Notes: generated by a model not told the origin, from the sequence alone. A stretch of 64,000 bases of DNA from an uncultured Flavobacteriaceae bacterium (GCA_947501845.1 CANMXP010000008.1:144782-208781), one strand, 5' to 3'. Numbered from the stretch's first letter, positions 7,667 through 17,442 are shown. Program-made: numbers and translations.

Positions 7667-9520
7667 ATGAAGAAAATCGTATTTGCATTAGGCTTATTAA
7701 CGCTCTTAATTTCAAATTGTTCTAAAAAACAAAATAAACCTATATTAAATTATATTGAGGAACCACACTCTTTTTCCTTACCAAACGAAGCTGTTATTAC
7801 CCACATGGATTTGGATATTAATGTAGATTTTGATAACGAAATTATACAAGGTAAAGCCTCATACTTAATCAAAAACAACGAGGCTTCGCAAATTATTCTC
7901 GATTCAAAATTTTTAACCATAGAACATGTACAGGCAGACGGTAAGGACACCACATTTTCTTTAGGTGATTTTGACGAACAACTGGGAAACCCTTTAAAAA
8001 TAGATATAAACAAGAATACGAAACGCATCACCGTTTTCTATAAAACCACAGATCAAACAGAAGCTTTGCAATGGTTAAAACCTCAGCAAACTACAGATAA
8101 AAAGTTTCCTTTTTTATTCACACAAGGGCAAGCTATATTAACGAGAACTTGGATTCCTATTCAGGACAGTCCACAAATAAGAATTACATACAATGCTAAA
8201 GTACACGTTCCATCTCAACTAATGGCGGTTATGAGTGCTGAAAACCCCAAAGAAAAAACATCAAATGGTCATTATACTTTTAAAATGGCCCAGCCCATTT
8301 CCCCTTACTTAATTGCGCTTGCTGTTGGTGATATTGAATATAAAGCTATTAGTGACCGAACTGGGGTTTATGCCGAAAAATCGATGGTAGAAAAAGCACA
8401 TTATGAGTTTTCAGATATGGAAAACATGGTTGCTTCTGCCGAAGCTTTATACGGAAAATATGCTTGGGAACAATTTGATGTTATTGTTTTGCCTCCTAGT
8501 TTCCCTTTTGGAGGCATGGAAAACCCGCGTCTAACCTTTGCTACACCAACAGTTATTGCTGGTGATAAAAGTTTAACATCACTCATTGCTCACGAATTAG
8601 CACACTCCTGGTCTGGAAATTTAGTAACCAATGCCTCATGGGATGATTTTTGGCTCAATGAAGGGTTCACTGTATATTTTGAAATGCGTATTATGGAAGC
8701 TCTTTACGGCAAGGACAGAGCTAATATGCTAGCTCGTATTGGACGACAAGATCTGGAGGAAGAAATAGAAGGCTTTAAAGATACGCCTGATGACACAAAA
8801 CTTAAACTAAATTTAAAAGGTCGTAACCCAGATGATGGCATGAATAGTATTGCGTATGATAAAGGCTATCTCTTTTTAAGAACATTAGAAGAAAAGGCTG
8901 GTCGTGAAAAATTTGATATCTTTTTAAAAAACTATTTTCAAACACACGCCTTTTCAACAATCAATACCGAAAAATTTATTGCTTTCTTAAATGAAAACTT
9001 ATTAGAAAAACACGATATAGTATTTAATACCGAAGCATGGGTTTATAATGCTGGAATCCCAGACAACCAAGCTATCATTTCTTCCGATAAATTCGAAACG
9101 GTTGAAAAAACAATTCAGCAGTATGTTAAAAGCAATTCAATAGATAAAGCACTTACTATAGACTGGACAACTCAGGAATGGGTACATTTTGTTCGAAATT
9201 TCCCTAATGATATCAAAACAGAACATTTGGCTATGATCGACGAAGTTTTCAACTTAACCAACTCCAACAATTCATACATTGCTATGGTCTGGTATGAACA
9301 GGCCATCAATCATGATTATCATGGAAATAATATCGATGTTAAAATTGAAGAGTTTCTAATTCAAGTAGGTAGACGCTGGTATGTTTCTACCATTTACAAA
9401 GCTTTTAAAAGGCATAACAAAACGGATGTAGCTTTGGCTATTTACAAAAAAGCAAGAGCGAATTACCATTCGGTTACAACTAATACCATTGATGATTTAT
9501 TGGGTTTTAAGCAGGATTAA
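7667..9520 (+). CDS. M1-family aminopeptidase, lipoprotein
   Basis: A 617-residue zinc aminopeptidase of the M1 (leukotriene-A4-hydrolase-like) family. The N-terminus has a lipoprotein signal with Cys near residue 18 (LLTLLISNC), so it is likely anchored in the outer or inner membrane facing the periplasm. GGMEN (around residue 281) binds the substrate amino terminus. HELAH (309-313) and Glu332 form the HEXXH-x18-E zinc site. It removes N-terminal residues from peptides. Monocistronic, with both neighbours on the other strand. Confidence 0.95.
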   Translation: MKKIVFALGLLTLLISNCSKKQNKPILNYIEEPHSFSLPNEAVITHMDLDINVDFDNEIIQGKASYLIKNNEASQIILDSKFLTIEHVQADGKDTTFSLGDFDEQLGNPLKIDINKNTKRITVFYKTTDQTEALQWLKPQQTTDKKFPFLFTQGQAILTRTWIPIQDSPQIRITYNAKVHVPSQLMAVMSAENPKEKTSNGHYTFKMAQPISPYLIALAVGDIEYKAISDRTGVYAEKSMVEKAHYEFSDMENMVASAEALYGKYAWEQFDVIVLPPSFPFGGMENPRLTFATPTVIAGDKSLTSLIAHELAHSWSGNLVTNASWDDFWLNEGFTVYFEMRIMEALYGKDRANMLARIGRQDLEEEIEGFKDTPDDTKLKLNLKGRNPDDGMNSIAYDKGYLFLRTLEEKAGREKFDIFLKNYFQTHAFSTINTEKFIAFLNENLLEKHDIVFNTEAWVYNAGIPDNQAIISSDKFETVEKTIQQYVKSNSIDKALTIDWTTQEWVHFVRNFPNDIKTEHLAMIDEVFNLTNSNNSYIAMVWYEQAINHDYHGNNIDVKIEEFLIQVGRRWYVSTIYKAFKRHNKTDVALAIYKKARANYHSVTTNTIDDLLGFKQD

Positions 9521-9553
9521 TATTTTCTTATAGTGTAAAAATACTAAGCAAGT

Positions 9554-9691
9554 ATGTCATTCAGAAGGAGGAACGACTGAAGAATCTAAAAAAAACAAAA
9601 CTGTTAATGACATTTTAATTTCTTTTGAAACAAAATGAAGAGGTTTATCGCTTACTTTGACTATGTCCAGTACAGGTTGCTCTGAATGATA
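9554..9691. repeat. Inverted-ended repeat element downstream of the M1 peptidase
   Basis: The ends ATGTCATTCAGA (9554-9565) and TCTGAATGATA (9681-9691) are inverted copies. The left part continues as GGAGGAACGACTGAAGAATC, the type of repeat seen in many flavobacterial genomes. The 138-bp unit lies between two convergent genes and encodes nothing. It differs in sequence from the trp-region element but shares the TGTCATTC end. Confidence 0.6.
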
Positions 9692-9712
9692 GTTTACTAA
9701 CAAATAAATTAT

Positions 9713-10393
9713 TCAAAAAAACTCACGATACTGCATCACCCTAAAATCAAACGTATTGAATTTAGGGTTTTTAGCTTTTAATTGTTTATATAAAGGAATT
9801 CTACTTATTGAAATATTAGCAGCACCAGACCCAGAGGTTAAAGATACCGTTTTAATAATTCTTGACGAGGTTTCGGCTGCGTTCAACCTCACAGACAGTT
9901 TAAATTGATGAATTCGAGGGATTTCATTTGAAACCATCTCTAACTTCATTTTATAATCTCGAATGTGTTTTCTAAAGAAATATTCAGGTCCATTTTTACT
10001 ATTTCCGCCTGTAAACAATAAGGTATCTATTGATGGATATTGCTTCAAATAGCCAATAACATCACGTAATTTTATGTTTTGCATGCCCAAATCGGACGCA
10101 TCAATTTTTTCGCGTTCGGCACTTTCAACAATATCACAAACACCAATTTTATTTTTAATTAAAAACTGTTTGCGTTGTTCTATTGCCGCTTGTGAATTAT
10201 CGTACCTTAAATTTAAACTATGAATTTTATCGATAAACAACCAAAGTGAATTATAATAACTTCCGTAACAAAAATCTACATCTTTTTCTAAAAGCTCTCC
10301 TGTTGAAAACCTAGGCGGCGGCAAGGTACCCACAATCAATTTTGTTGTATCGCTTTGTATAAACGGTTTATATGGATGGGTGTGTTTAAACAT
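9713..10393 (-). CDS. Uracil-DNA-glycosylase-superfamily protein
   Basis: A 226-residue protein with the fold signature of the TDG/MUG branch: IVGTLPPPRFS (motif A region) near the N-terminus, then DFCYGSYYNSLW, CDIVESAERE, and a late SLTSGSGAANIS that occupies the place of the usual LPSPSxxN motif. A role in removing damaged or deaminated bases is possible; the substrate is unknown. I chose ATG 10393 (MFKHTHPYKPFI); an upstream ATG at 10417 adds eight residues. Confidence 0.72.
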   Translation of the reverse strand: MFKHTHPYKPFIQSDTTKLIVGTLPPPRFSTGELLEKDVDFCYGSYYNSLWLFIDKIHSLNLRYDNSQAAIEQRKQFLIKNKIGVCDIVESAEREKIDASDLGMQNIKLRDVIGYLKQYPSIDTLLFTGGNSKNGPEYFFRKHIRDYKMKLEMVSNEIPRIHQFKLSVRLNAAETSSRIIKTVSLTSGSGAANISISRIPLYKQLKAKNPKFNTFDFRVMQYREFF

Positions 10394-10669
10394 AATTAAG
10401 TCTTGCCTCGTATGCACTCAAGATAAACCAAGGCAAGAATCCTTCTAATTTTTACTCAATTTAAATTTAACAGATTTCACATCAAGCTTCTATTTCTTTT
10501 ATCGTATTCAATACTCCCATAGTGTTCAGCTAAACCATTCCTTAAAAGTAATAAAACGGATGTGAAATTTCCCTGAAAGCAGGGTAAATTACAAAAAAGT
10601 AAATGTCGATATTTGACTCCGCTAAGCTTATAGATATAGTAACTCAAAAGTAGAAATGAAACTATCAAT

Positions 10670-12097
10670 ATGCAAACCATACAAGAATTAGTAGACAAGT
10701 ATACCAACGGAAAGGATGTTCCTACTTTAGATGATCTTTTCGATCATGTATCGATCCATGGTACAACTCAAGAGAAAGAACTGGTAGCCGACACTTACAT
10801 CTCGGAGTTTGGTCAATGTCACTATGATTACATGTGTGGCAAGCTAAATGAACTTGAGTGGATATGGGACATGATGGACTGGATAGAGAAAATAGAACTA
10901 TTAAGCCCAGATTTTAATCAATCCAACTTCTACAGAGGGCATGTCTATGAAATGCTATCAAGCATAAGCAAAGAACAAGAAGACAAAATTAAGTTTAATA
11001 ATCTGTGTATAGATCACTTGAGAAAACAACAAGAGATTAACGACGAAGATGTTTCATTGCTTATTGATTTAGCTCAAAACCTTTTTAGGTCTTGTAGATT
11101 GACACAGGATTACCAAACACAAATATTTGATGACATAAAATCACTATTCTTAAAGGCTCTTCATTTAGAAAGAAAAGAAGAACATCAGTCAACCTTTTTT
11201 GGTTTTAACGGTTCTGCTATTAGTGGATTTTTAAACATATCTTATGAATTTTTGGCATTGGCATTTAATAATAGTACGACTATTTATAATGAGTTTATCG
11301 CAGCTTTTAAAAAAGCAATTACTCCTTATACAGAACAAGATCCTTCTATTTATTACCATTGGGCAGAAACATTATTTAGAATTACTACTTGGGTAGATTA
11401 TCCTAAAATAGAAACATGCAGGATATCTCAAGAAGTTGTTAATGATATCTGGAAAGAAATTAAAGTAGTATTAAGCCAAGCTACAAATATACAATCTAGC
11501 GATGAGCATTTTTTAACCAGCATAGGACATCTTTTTGATAAGGTAGCCCAAAAAGAAACCAGTTATTCATACTACGAAGTTTCATATAATTATTATTCTA
11601 AAGCTTTAGAAATAAATGGTGAAACGTGGTCGAATCCCTATTATGCTAGTAATGCGCTTCGGATGATGGCTTTTATCCATCTTAAAAATAAGGCGCATAA
11701 CGAATCGGTTAAGCTATTTAAGCAAGGGCTCCAAATTTTTGAAGATGCCCAAAAAAAGATCAATGATTTTCAGCTAAGTGTTTATCACGGGGATTATCTC
11801 TATGATTATTCAAAATATTTGGAAAACTTCTCTAACAGAAACACCTTATTAGAAGCAAAAAAACAGTTTGAAGACAGTCGCATTTTAGGAAAAGATTTTT
11901 ACACACATCCCTATTATGGTTTGGCAAAAACAACTTTAAGATTGGGAGACAAAGAAGCATGTTTAAAAATACTAAAAACTTGTGGAGCATTATTCTCTAA
12001 CGAATATCACACCCATGACTTTAATGAAATTATAGATGACATGGATTTTGATGAAGTAAAAAAAGAAATAATCAACATTATTGCTAACATTAAATGA
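10670..12097 (+). CDS. TPR-like repeat protein, function unknown
   Basis: A 475-residue cytosolic protein, acidic and helical throughout, without signal peptide. Helical hairpins resembling tetratricopeptide repeats are clearest in the C-terminal third (YYSKALEINGE, ALRMMAFIHLKNKAHNESVKLFKQGL, YGLAKTTLRLGDKEACLKIL). No catalytic motif is visible, so it is probably a protein-interaction scaffold. The next gene is 46 bp downstream on the same strand and encodes a secreted protein. Confidence 0.75.
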   Translation: MQTIQELVDKYTNGKDVPTLDDLFDHVSIHGTTQEKELVADTYISEFGQCHYDYMCGKLNELEWIWDMMDWIEKIELLSPDFNQSNFYRGHVYEMLSSISKEQEDKIKFNNLCIDHLRKQQEINDEDVSLLIDLAQNLFRSCRLTQDYQTQIFDDIKSLFLKALHLERKEEHQSTFFGFNGSAISGFLNISYEFLALAFNNSTTIYNEFIAAFKKAITPYTEQDPSIYYHWAETLFRITTWVDYPKIETCRISQEVVNDIWKEIKVVLSQATNIQSSDEHFLTSIGHLFDKVAQKETSYSYYEVSYNYYSKALEINGETWSNPYYASNALRMMAFIHLKNKAHNESVKLFKQGLQIFEDAQKKINDFQLSVYHGDYLYDYSKYLENFSNRNTLLEAKKQFEDSRILGKDFYTHPYYGLAKTTLRLGDKEACLKILKTCGALFSNEYHTHDFNEIIDDMDFDEVKKEIINIIANIK

Positions 12098-12143
12098 GTA
12101 AAAACAGTTGATTTTTAGTCAAATATACTCATCCCCCTCAAAA

Positions 12144-12740
12144 ATGAATAAAATATTATTTGTACTTGCCAGTATGTTAATTTTTGAATGCTATTCTCAA
12201 CAGAAAAGCACTTTGAATGCACCAGAGTTAAAATCTAATGAGAAATTTGCAAAATTAAATGCAGAAAGAAACGAACAACATATATTACTAGATACTTTGG
12301 TTTTTAATCAAGATATGGATGGAGAGCTTTTAGAAAAAAAGTATGCTTTAGGTTTAGACGAATTACAATTCTACAAACGATTTATTTTCGACAACAAAAT
12401 TAATGAGAAGCAAATTTTAATTGAAGAGCACAAAAAAACCGAAATCACTTATTTAGGAAAACTAAATGATTTAGACAAACAAGCATCTTATCATGTAATT
12501 ACAAATTTTAAAATTATTGGAATTGGAGAAATGCCATCACCAAGAGGAGCAAGCTATATAGCTTTTTTAAATGATACATTGGACAGAGCTATCATTTATC
12601 TAATGGGCAGCCCCAACGAATTGCCAAAAAAAATTGAAAATAATGTTTTGTATTTTACTTTGAAGTCTCAAAAAGTCGGAATATCGGTACTAGGTGGATT
12701 ACCCCCAATGCTATGTCTTCCTATTATTGGATGTCAATAA
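12144..12740 (+). CDS. Secreted hypothetical protein
   Basis: A 198-residue protein with an N-terminal signal peptide ending near Ser-Gln (MNKILFVLASMLIFECYSQQ). The mature part is mixed alpha/beta with a C-terminal GGLPPMLCLPIIGCQ that includes two Cys. I recognise no domain. ATG 12144 is preferred to a TTG at 12108 because the signal peptide begins there. Confidence 0.72.
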   Translation: MNKILFVLASMLIFECYSQQKSTLNAPELKSNEKFAKLNAERNEQHILLDTLVFNQDMDGELLEKKYALGLDELQFYKRFIFDNKINEKQILIEEHKKTEITYLGKLNDLDKQASYHVITNFKIIGIGEMPSPRGASYIAFLNDTLDRAIIYLMGSPNELPKKIENNVLYFTLKSQKVGISVLGGLPPMLCLPIIGCQ

Positions 12741-12746
12741 AAACAT

Positions 12747-13469
12747 TTAAAAATCAGCCAATAGCTTTTCAACCTCTAATATAGTCGCTCTATAAATACG
12801 TTTATTAGGTTTTGTCATGTGCTGAGACTCTGTAGACACATCTTCAAGCACCTCTTTAGCTGCTTCTTTTTTATCTTTACTCAATAAAAATTTCGCATAA
12901 ATCAAACGTTCATCATAAAAAGAGTATCGAATATCTATTTGTTTCAAATTTTCTTCGGCTTCTTCTAATTTCCCAACCCTTTCTAAAGCCAATCCATATA
13001 AAAATTGTGTTCTGGATTTTTTAAATTCTGGATGGTCTTTTATTCTTTCTACGTACAAAATAACATGTTCACAATCTTCAATGTTAAAATAAGCCTCTAT
13101 TAATTGTTTAATAACATAAAAATCATTTTGCGAACTATCTTCCAAAGCTTCCAAATAGTGAGGAATTGCATTATTATAATCCTTAATTTCTAGATAAGCA
13201 TCAGCCAAATTCATTCTGTTTTGATACGACTCAGAAAATTGAAGCTGTTTTTCTAAATCCCTTACTTTTTTGGTTGGATTTATAATGTGTGTGATTTCAT
13301 TTGTAATCTTTTCTGCATCACGTTTGTTATAAACCTGCGTAATCAAATAAATAATACAGCCTATAACTGGAATAAAAAATATTAAAAAGGCCCAATAGTA
13401 GGGATTTCTGTTTTTATAAAGGTGATACAAGCAAAAAGCCTGAAAAGCAATAATTAAGTAAAACGCCAT
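12747..13469 (-). CDS. Membrane-anchored TPR protein
   Basis: A 240-residue protein with two N-terminal membrane segments (about residues 2-18 and 25-44; the WAFLIFFIPVIGCIIYLI stretch resembles the PLDc_N type) followed by TPR-like helices (DAYLEIKDYNNAIPHYLEAL, YGLALERVGKLEEAEENL). It is likely a scaffold on the cytoplasmic side of the inner membrane. It lies one base after yaaA and is probably cotranscribed with it. Confidence 0.78.
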   Translation of the reverse strand: MAFYLIIAFQAFCLYHLYKNRNPYYWAFLIFFIPVIGCIIYLITQVYNKRDAEKITNEITHIINPTKKVRDLEKQLQFSESYQNRMNLADAYLEIKDYNNAIPHYLEALEDSSQNDFYVIKQLIEAYFNIEDCEHVILYVERIKDHPEFKKSRTQFLYGLALERVGKLEEAEENLKQIDIRYSFYDERLIYAKFLLSKDKKEAAKEVLEDVSTESQHMTKPNKRIYRATILEVEKLLADF

Positions 13470-13470
13470 A

Positions 13471-14229
13471 TTATCTAATAAAAACTAAATCGGTTTCTGT
13501 AGACATAGGCTCGCTAAAATTATAGCCTTCATAATTAAAACCTTTTACATCATCTAAAGTATTAGCATTGGTATCAATAATATAACGTGTCATATAGCCT
13601 CTAGCCAGCTTGGCAAAAGTCATAATCGTTTTATATTCACCATTTTTTAAATCTTTAAAGTTTGCAGTAACCACTGGGACTTTTAGCGTTTTGGTATCGA
13701 TGGCTTTAAAATATTCGTTACTGGCTAGGTTTAAAAACAATTCACCATCTTCTAATTCTTCATTTAAAGCCTTGGTAATTTGCTTTTTCCAAAACTCATA
13801 AAGGTTCTTATTTTTTCCAACGGGGAATTTAGTTCCCATTTCCAAGCGATAAGGTTGAATTAAATCTGTTGGTCTTAATATGCCATATAAACCTGAAATG
13901 ATACGAACCGTATTTTGCAACGTATCAATCTTTTCCTCAGCAATCGAGTAAGCGTCCAACCCTCTGTAGACATCACCACTAAAAGCATAAACTGCAGGTC
14001 GAGCATTATCTGCCGTAAAAGGCAATTGCCAATCTTGATTACGTTCATAGTTTAACCGACCCAAGGTATCAGAGATACTCATGAGTTTTGATAAGCTTTT
14101 GGCAGATTTCTTTTTAAGTAATTTATTTAAGCGCTCAGACTGTTTTAAAAACTGCGCCTCTGTATTTCTACTTGTTGGTAATTGACTTTCAAAATTGAGG
14201 GACTTTGCTGGTGATAGGACTAATTTCAT
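13471..14229 (-). CDS. yaaA: Peroxide stress protein YaaA
   Basis: A 252-residue member of the YaaA (DUF328/UPF0246) family, which in E. coli lowers free iron during peroxide stress and binds DNA. Family motifs: the N-terminal LSPAKSLNFE, the central PAVYAFSGDVYRGLDA, RIISGLYGILRPTDLIQPYRLEMGT, and the late GYMTRYII and FNYEGYNF. The length is normal. It is the first gene of a two-gene minus-strand unit. Confidence 0.95.
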   Translation of the reverse strand: MKLVLSPAKSLNFESQLPTSRNTEAQFLKQSERLNKLLKKKSAKSLSKLMSISDTLGRLNYERNQDWQLPFTADNARPAVYAFSGDVYRGLDAYSIAEEKIDTLQNTVRIISGLYGILRPTDLIQPYRLEMGTKFPVGKNKNLYEFWKKQITKALNEELEDGELFLNLASNEYFKAIDTKTLKVPVVTANFKDLKNGEYKTIMTFAKLARGYMTRYIIDTNANTLDDVKGFNYEGYNFSEPMSTETDLVFIR

Positions 14230-14254
14230 TAAAGCTATTTTTTAGTTAACTAAA

Positions 14255-14401
14255 TTACAATAATTCTTTTATTTCTCCATTTTCAAAACTAAAGTTATAA
14301 TCACCTTTAATAATAAAATTTGAAGCAAAGGCTTCCTCTTGGGTGGGATGCCATTTTTTCACAGGGTTATTTACTAAAATAAATAAACCTTCATCATTTC
14401 C
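14255..14401 (-). pseudogene. Gene remnant (49 codons, no start) upstream of yaaA
   Basis: The minus strand reads GNDEGLFILVNNPVKKW, then HPTQEEAFASNFIIKGDYN and SFENGEIKELL, and stops at 14255. The composition is protein-like, but there is no start codon and an in-frame TAA precedes it at 14402-14404. Past that stop the frame continues SYVFIGNLTRFCA. It looks like the C-terminus of a decayed gene. I do not recognise the family. Confidence 0.45.
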
Positions 14402-14579
14402 TTAAGCACAAAAACGAGTTAAGTTACCAATAAAAACATAACTTACTTATTACAAGATCATTGCTAATCAACCTCTATTACATACATTAATAAAGTACGA
14501 ATAAAGCTATAATCAATAGACGAAAACAACTAATTTCGCGTTTAATTTTTTTTTTAAACCTCAAATTATAATTTTCAAC

Positions 14580-15857
14580 ATGAAAACAAACTTCTGCTCA
14601 ATTTTATTATTAATTACTTTATGTCTAATCAATATAGGTTGTGACTCTAAAGATGATTCCGTTTTAGATCCCGACCACGACCCTAATGGAGAAACCAGTA
14701 ATTCCATAGACTACGAAAAAGCGCTACTCCTAAAGTTCCCTTTATCTGAAATCGATACAGATTTAAAAGCCGATAAAGTTTCCATCCAACAGCCTAAGCT
14801 AAAAAACGGAATCCCTCAAGAAAAAGGAAAAATAACCATAGAATTAGAGAACAATGATATAAAGAAATTTAGTTTAAAGAAAGTTGATTTTAACGTTTCA
14901 GATTTTACCATTTCTCCAGCAATTGGAGAACAGAGTGTTATTCCTGGAAAAACTATAACTTATAAAATAACTTCAAAAAAAGAAACTGATATTTCTTTAG
15001 AGTATGATGTATTGGTGATTATAAAAGATGTCCACCCTGCATTACAAAAACTTAAACTTAACGGCTTTAGCTTTTTGAAGGCCAATAACCCAGATCTTAG
15101 TCAAGATATAACAAGTATTGAAGTGAGAGAACATACAGGCCAAAGCTACCATGGAACAGTAATGGTTATTGTACCAAATGAAACTAATCTTTCTAATTTA
15201 ATACCAACATTAGATTATGAAGGACGCTCTATCAAATTTACCACAGAACATTACAGAAACCATGCAGATTTTACAAATTATACCGAAGACAGTGCCGTTG
15301 ACTTTAAATTTCCTAATATTATTGCTTTTAGACTTTACAATAGTGATGAAACAAGGTATCGTGAGTATCGCATACTTGTCGATTTTAAAAAAATTATTGA
15401 TTTTGGTGAAGAAAGTGTTACTATAAATAACGGCAATCCAACAAGCGGTTTCAATACCTATGATAATGTTATTGGCTTCACCTATGAAGGTAATTATCCT
15501 ATAACATCTGACTTATCTAATCCAGATATAGAGATTACAAAAACACCCGCAAAGGATCCTGCAAATTATTATACTAACGTTCGTTTAAGAGAAGATAATC
15601 CTGCTGACAACGACGACACTATCAATACAGGTGAAAAAGGAAAACTATATATTCAACTTAATTTCCCACTTAGTTTTATAGGAAACAATGATGGTTTTGG
15701 AAGTTACGAAGTAGATGCGACCTTCAACACAATGCTTAACTCTTTTGCAACTCCCAATGTAAGTAATAATTTTGGAGGCCTAGAAAATCTAAATTTTATG
15801 GTTTATAACCCTATAAAAATAAACATAAAGGCCACTGTTTTTGTGACTACAGAATGA
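14580..15857 (+). CDS. Surface lipoprotein with DUF5018-like segment
   Basis: A 425-residue lipoprotein (signal peptide with lipobox LINIGC at about residues 16-21, followed by Asp-rich sequence). The central part (LKLNGFSFLKANNPDLSQDI, then MVIVPNETNLSNLIPTLDYEG) resembles DUF5018-type beta-sandwich repeats of Bacteroidota surface lipoproteins. The rest is beta-rich with no catalytic motif. Monocistronic: a strong terminator follows at 15955. Function unknown. Confidence 0.8.
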   Translation: MKTNFCSILLLITLCLINIGCDSKDDSVLDPDHDPNGETSNSIDYEKALLLKFPLSEIDTDLKADKVSIQQPKLKNGIPQEKGKITIELENNDIKKFSLKKVDFNVSDFTISPAIGEQSVIPGKTITYKITSKKETDISLEYDVLVIIKDVHPALQKLKLNGFSFLKANNPDLSQDITSIEVREHTGQSYHGTVMVIVPNETNLSNLIPTLDYEGRSIKFTTEHYRNHADFTNYTEDSAVDFKFPNIIAFRLYNSDETRYREYRILVDFKKIIDFGEESVTINNGNPTSGFNTYDNVIGFTYEGNYPITSDLSNPDIEITKTPAKDPANYYTNVRLREDNPADNDDTINTGEKGKLYIQLNFPLSFIGNNDGFGSYEVDATFNTMLNSFATPNVSNNFGGLENLNFMVYNPIKINIKATVFVTTE

Positions 15858-16198
15858 TAAATTATCATTCTTAATTTATATAAACCATGTAATAATTATT
15901 TAGCTGAAAGAGACTAAATTCTAAGCAAAAAACAAAACCATTTAGGTTCTAAACAAAAGGTCTTCTCAAAAAGAAGGCCTTTTTTGCACGCTAACTTTAA
16001 AACATCTAGCTCTAAACAAAAGCAAAAAAAAGACTTAACCTACTCATTACAAATACATTTCATAAACAAAAACACTGTGACTCGGTGCGATTTTCTTGGC
16101 TTTGTCAGAAAAATTATCGAACTTCGTTAAGCATTGAATATAAATCTACCTACGCTAAGTTTTTCAATATTAAAACAACTAATAAAAGTTAATATTAT
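15858..16198. other. Non-coding gap of 341 bp
   Basis: It holds the terminator at 15955-15985. Beyond that I see only AT-rich sequence without a convincing ORF, RNA gene or repeat. The promoter of the following two-gene module must lie here, but no clean TAnnTTTG box stands out. Confidence 0.6.
15955..15985 (+). terminator. Intrinsic terminator after the DUF5018-like lipoprotein
   Basis: A 12-bp stem (AAAAGGTCTTCT with AGAAGGCCTTTT, one G-U pair), loop CAAAA, running into TTTTTT. Confidence 0.9.
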
Positions 16199-16795
16199 AT
16201 GGAAGATAAGTTTTACATTGCCATAATAACTGCTGTTTTTGCTCTTACCACAGCCATTGTACAATTAATAATAACTAGAAAAAACGCTGTTAAAATTGAA
16301 ACATTAAAAAGTAAATTAGATATTTCGAAAACCTATAGTGAAGAGCTAATTAAAGCCTATGCAGATTCGTTTTTCGACAATTTTCAGGATGAACTAAATT
16401 TTTTAAAAAGTTATTTAAAAGAACTACAACTGCACAAAGAATACCTAAGAGATATTATTAAATATCCAGATGAATATTCGCCTAATACAACCAAAGAAGC
16501 ATTATTAGAACGCCAGCATACTATTATTGATTTATATTCAAAATCGCAATTAAGTATTTCAGAAAGCACTCAGAAAAAAGCCCACTATTTAAAAAACTTA
16601 ATCATTGAAAGTACAGAAATTACGGTAGAATTTCTAAAAATAAAAGATAAGGAAAAGAAAACCTTATTATTGAATATTTTAGACGAATTGAATAAAGAGC
16701 ATCAGGATTTACGCCAGATAGCAAAGGATGAACTAAATAATTTATTTAAAAGCATTGATTTGCATGTAAATAAAAAAATTGGTCATCATGTTTAA
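16199..16795 (+). CDS. Membrane-anchored coiled-coil protein (first gene of unknown pair)
   Basis: A 198-residue protein with one N-terminal transmembrane helix (about residues 5-26, YIAIITAVFALTTAIVQLII) and then a long Lys/Glu/Leu-rich helical, probably coiled-coil, cytoplasmic part. No known domain recognised. Its stop overlaps the next gene's start by 8 bp, which implies coupled translation. The pair stands alone between a terminator and the convergent rluD. Confidence 0.75.
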   Translation: MEDKFYIAIITAVFALTTAIVQLIITRKNAVKIETLKSKLDISKTYSEELIKAYADSFFDNFQDELNFLKSYLKELQLHKEYLRDIIKYPDEYSPNTTKEALLERQHTIIDLYSKSQLSISESTQKKAHYLKNLIIESTEITVEFLKIKDKEKKTLLLNILDELNKEHQDLRQIAKDELNNLFKSIDLHVNKKIGHHV

Positions 16796-17339
16796 TGAAG
16801 TAGACATTTCCTCTATAGACACTATTGATAAGCTAAAAAAGGCTCCCATGAACATAATTATTTGTGGAACCCCTTATTGGGATAGAATATATTGTGAGAT
16901 TATGAAAACACACCTACGGCATCTTGAATATAATTTCAAAATCCATAGATTCCATAGTGTTCTCGATTTCGAAGAATTATTAACGACCATGAACAGTACC
17001 GACATCGATAACATACATGCTTTCATTTCTCATAATCATAGTAATAGTCAAATCGTTTTATCTAAATTAAACAATAGGAAATTAAAAAGTAACAAGAATA
17101 TTTGCGTAACGGTCTCTAGTATTCGGGATGATAACAGAAGCTTTGACTTTATCGCTTCGGTTAAATCTAAATTATCAGGTTCTATAGAAATTTTTATCGA
17201 TGTATTTATGGAAGCGGGGCAAGCAGCATACATTGAATTCTTCGGTGCATTAACTGAACGATGGCTTTATTATATAAAATGCAGAAATGAAGGCATAAAT
17301 CCAGAACATCGAACTATCGATTTACATAAATATATATAG
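16788..17339 (+). CDS. Soluble protein of unknown function (second gene of unknown pair)
   Basis: A 183-residue cytosolic protein. It starts with a beta strand, NIIICGTPYWDRIYCE, that looks like the first strand of a Rossmann-like alpha/beta fold, then FISHNHSNSQIVLSKL and VSSIRDDNRSFDF. Conserved-looking Asp, His and Trp residues are scattered, but I recognise no family. I chose ATG 16788 over a TTG at 16779. It overlaps the membrane coiled-coil gene, so the two products probably act together. Confidence 0.72.
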   Translation: MFNEVDISSIDTIDKLKKAPMNIIICGTPYWDRIYCEIMKTHLRHLEYNFKIHRFHSVLDFEELLTTMNSTDIDNIHAFISHNHSNSQIVLSKLNNRKLKSNKNICVTVSSIRDDNRSFDFIASVKSKLSGSIEIFIDVFMEAGQAAYIEFFGALTERWLYYIKCRNEGINPEHRTIDLHKYI

Positions 17340-17442
17340 TTACAACAAAGTATTATCTGTAACATAGATTATCGTGAGTTATTCAATTGTGATTATTGAG
17401 AATAATATTAAGGCTGTTTATTTAAGCCTAGAATACGAAAAC

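Noticed and set aside
10477..10707. 76-codon minus-strand ORF upstream of the TPR gene
   Set aside because: It overlaps the TPR gene start and reads mostly AT-rich hydrophobic sequence. The last 20 codons look slightly protein-like, so a remnant cannot be excluded, but I cannot support a gene.
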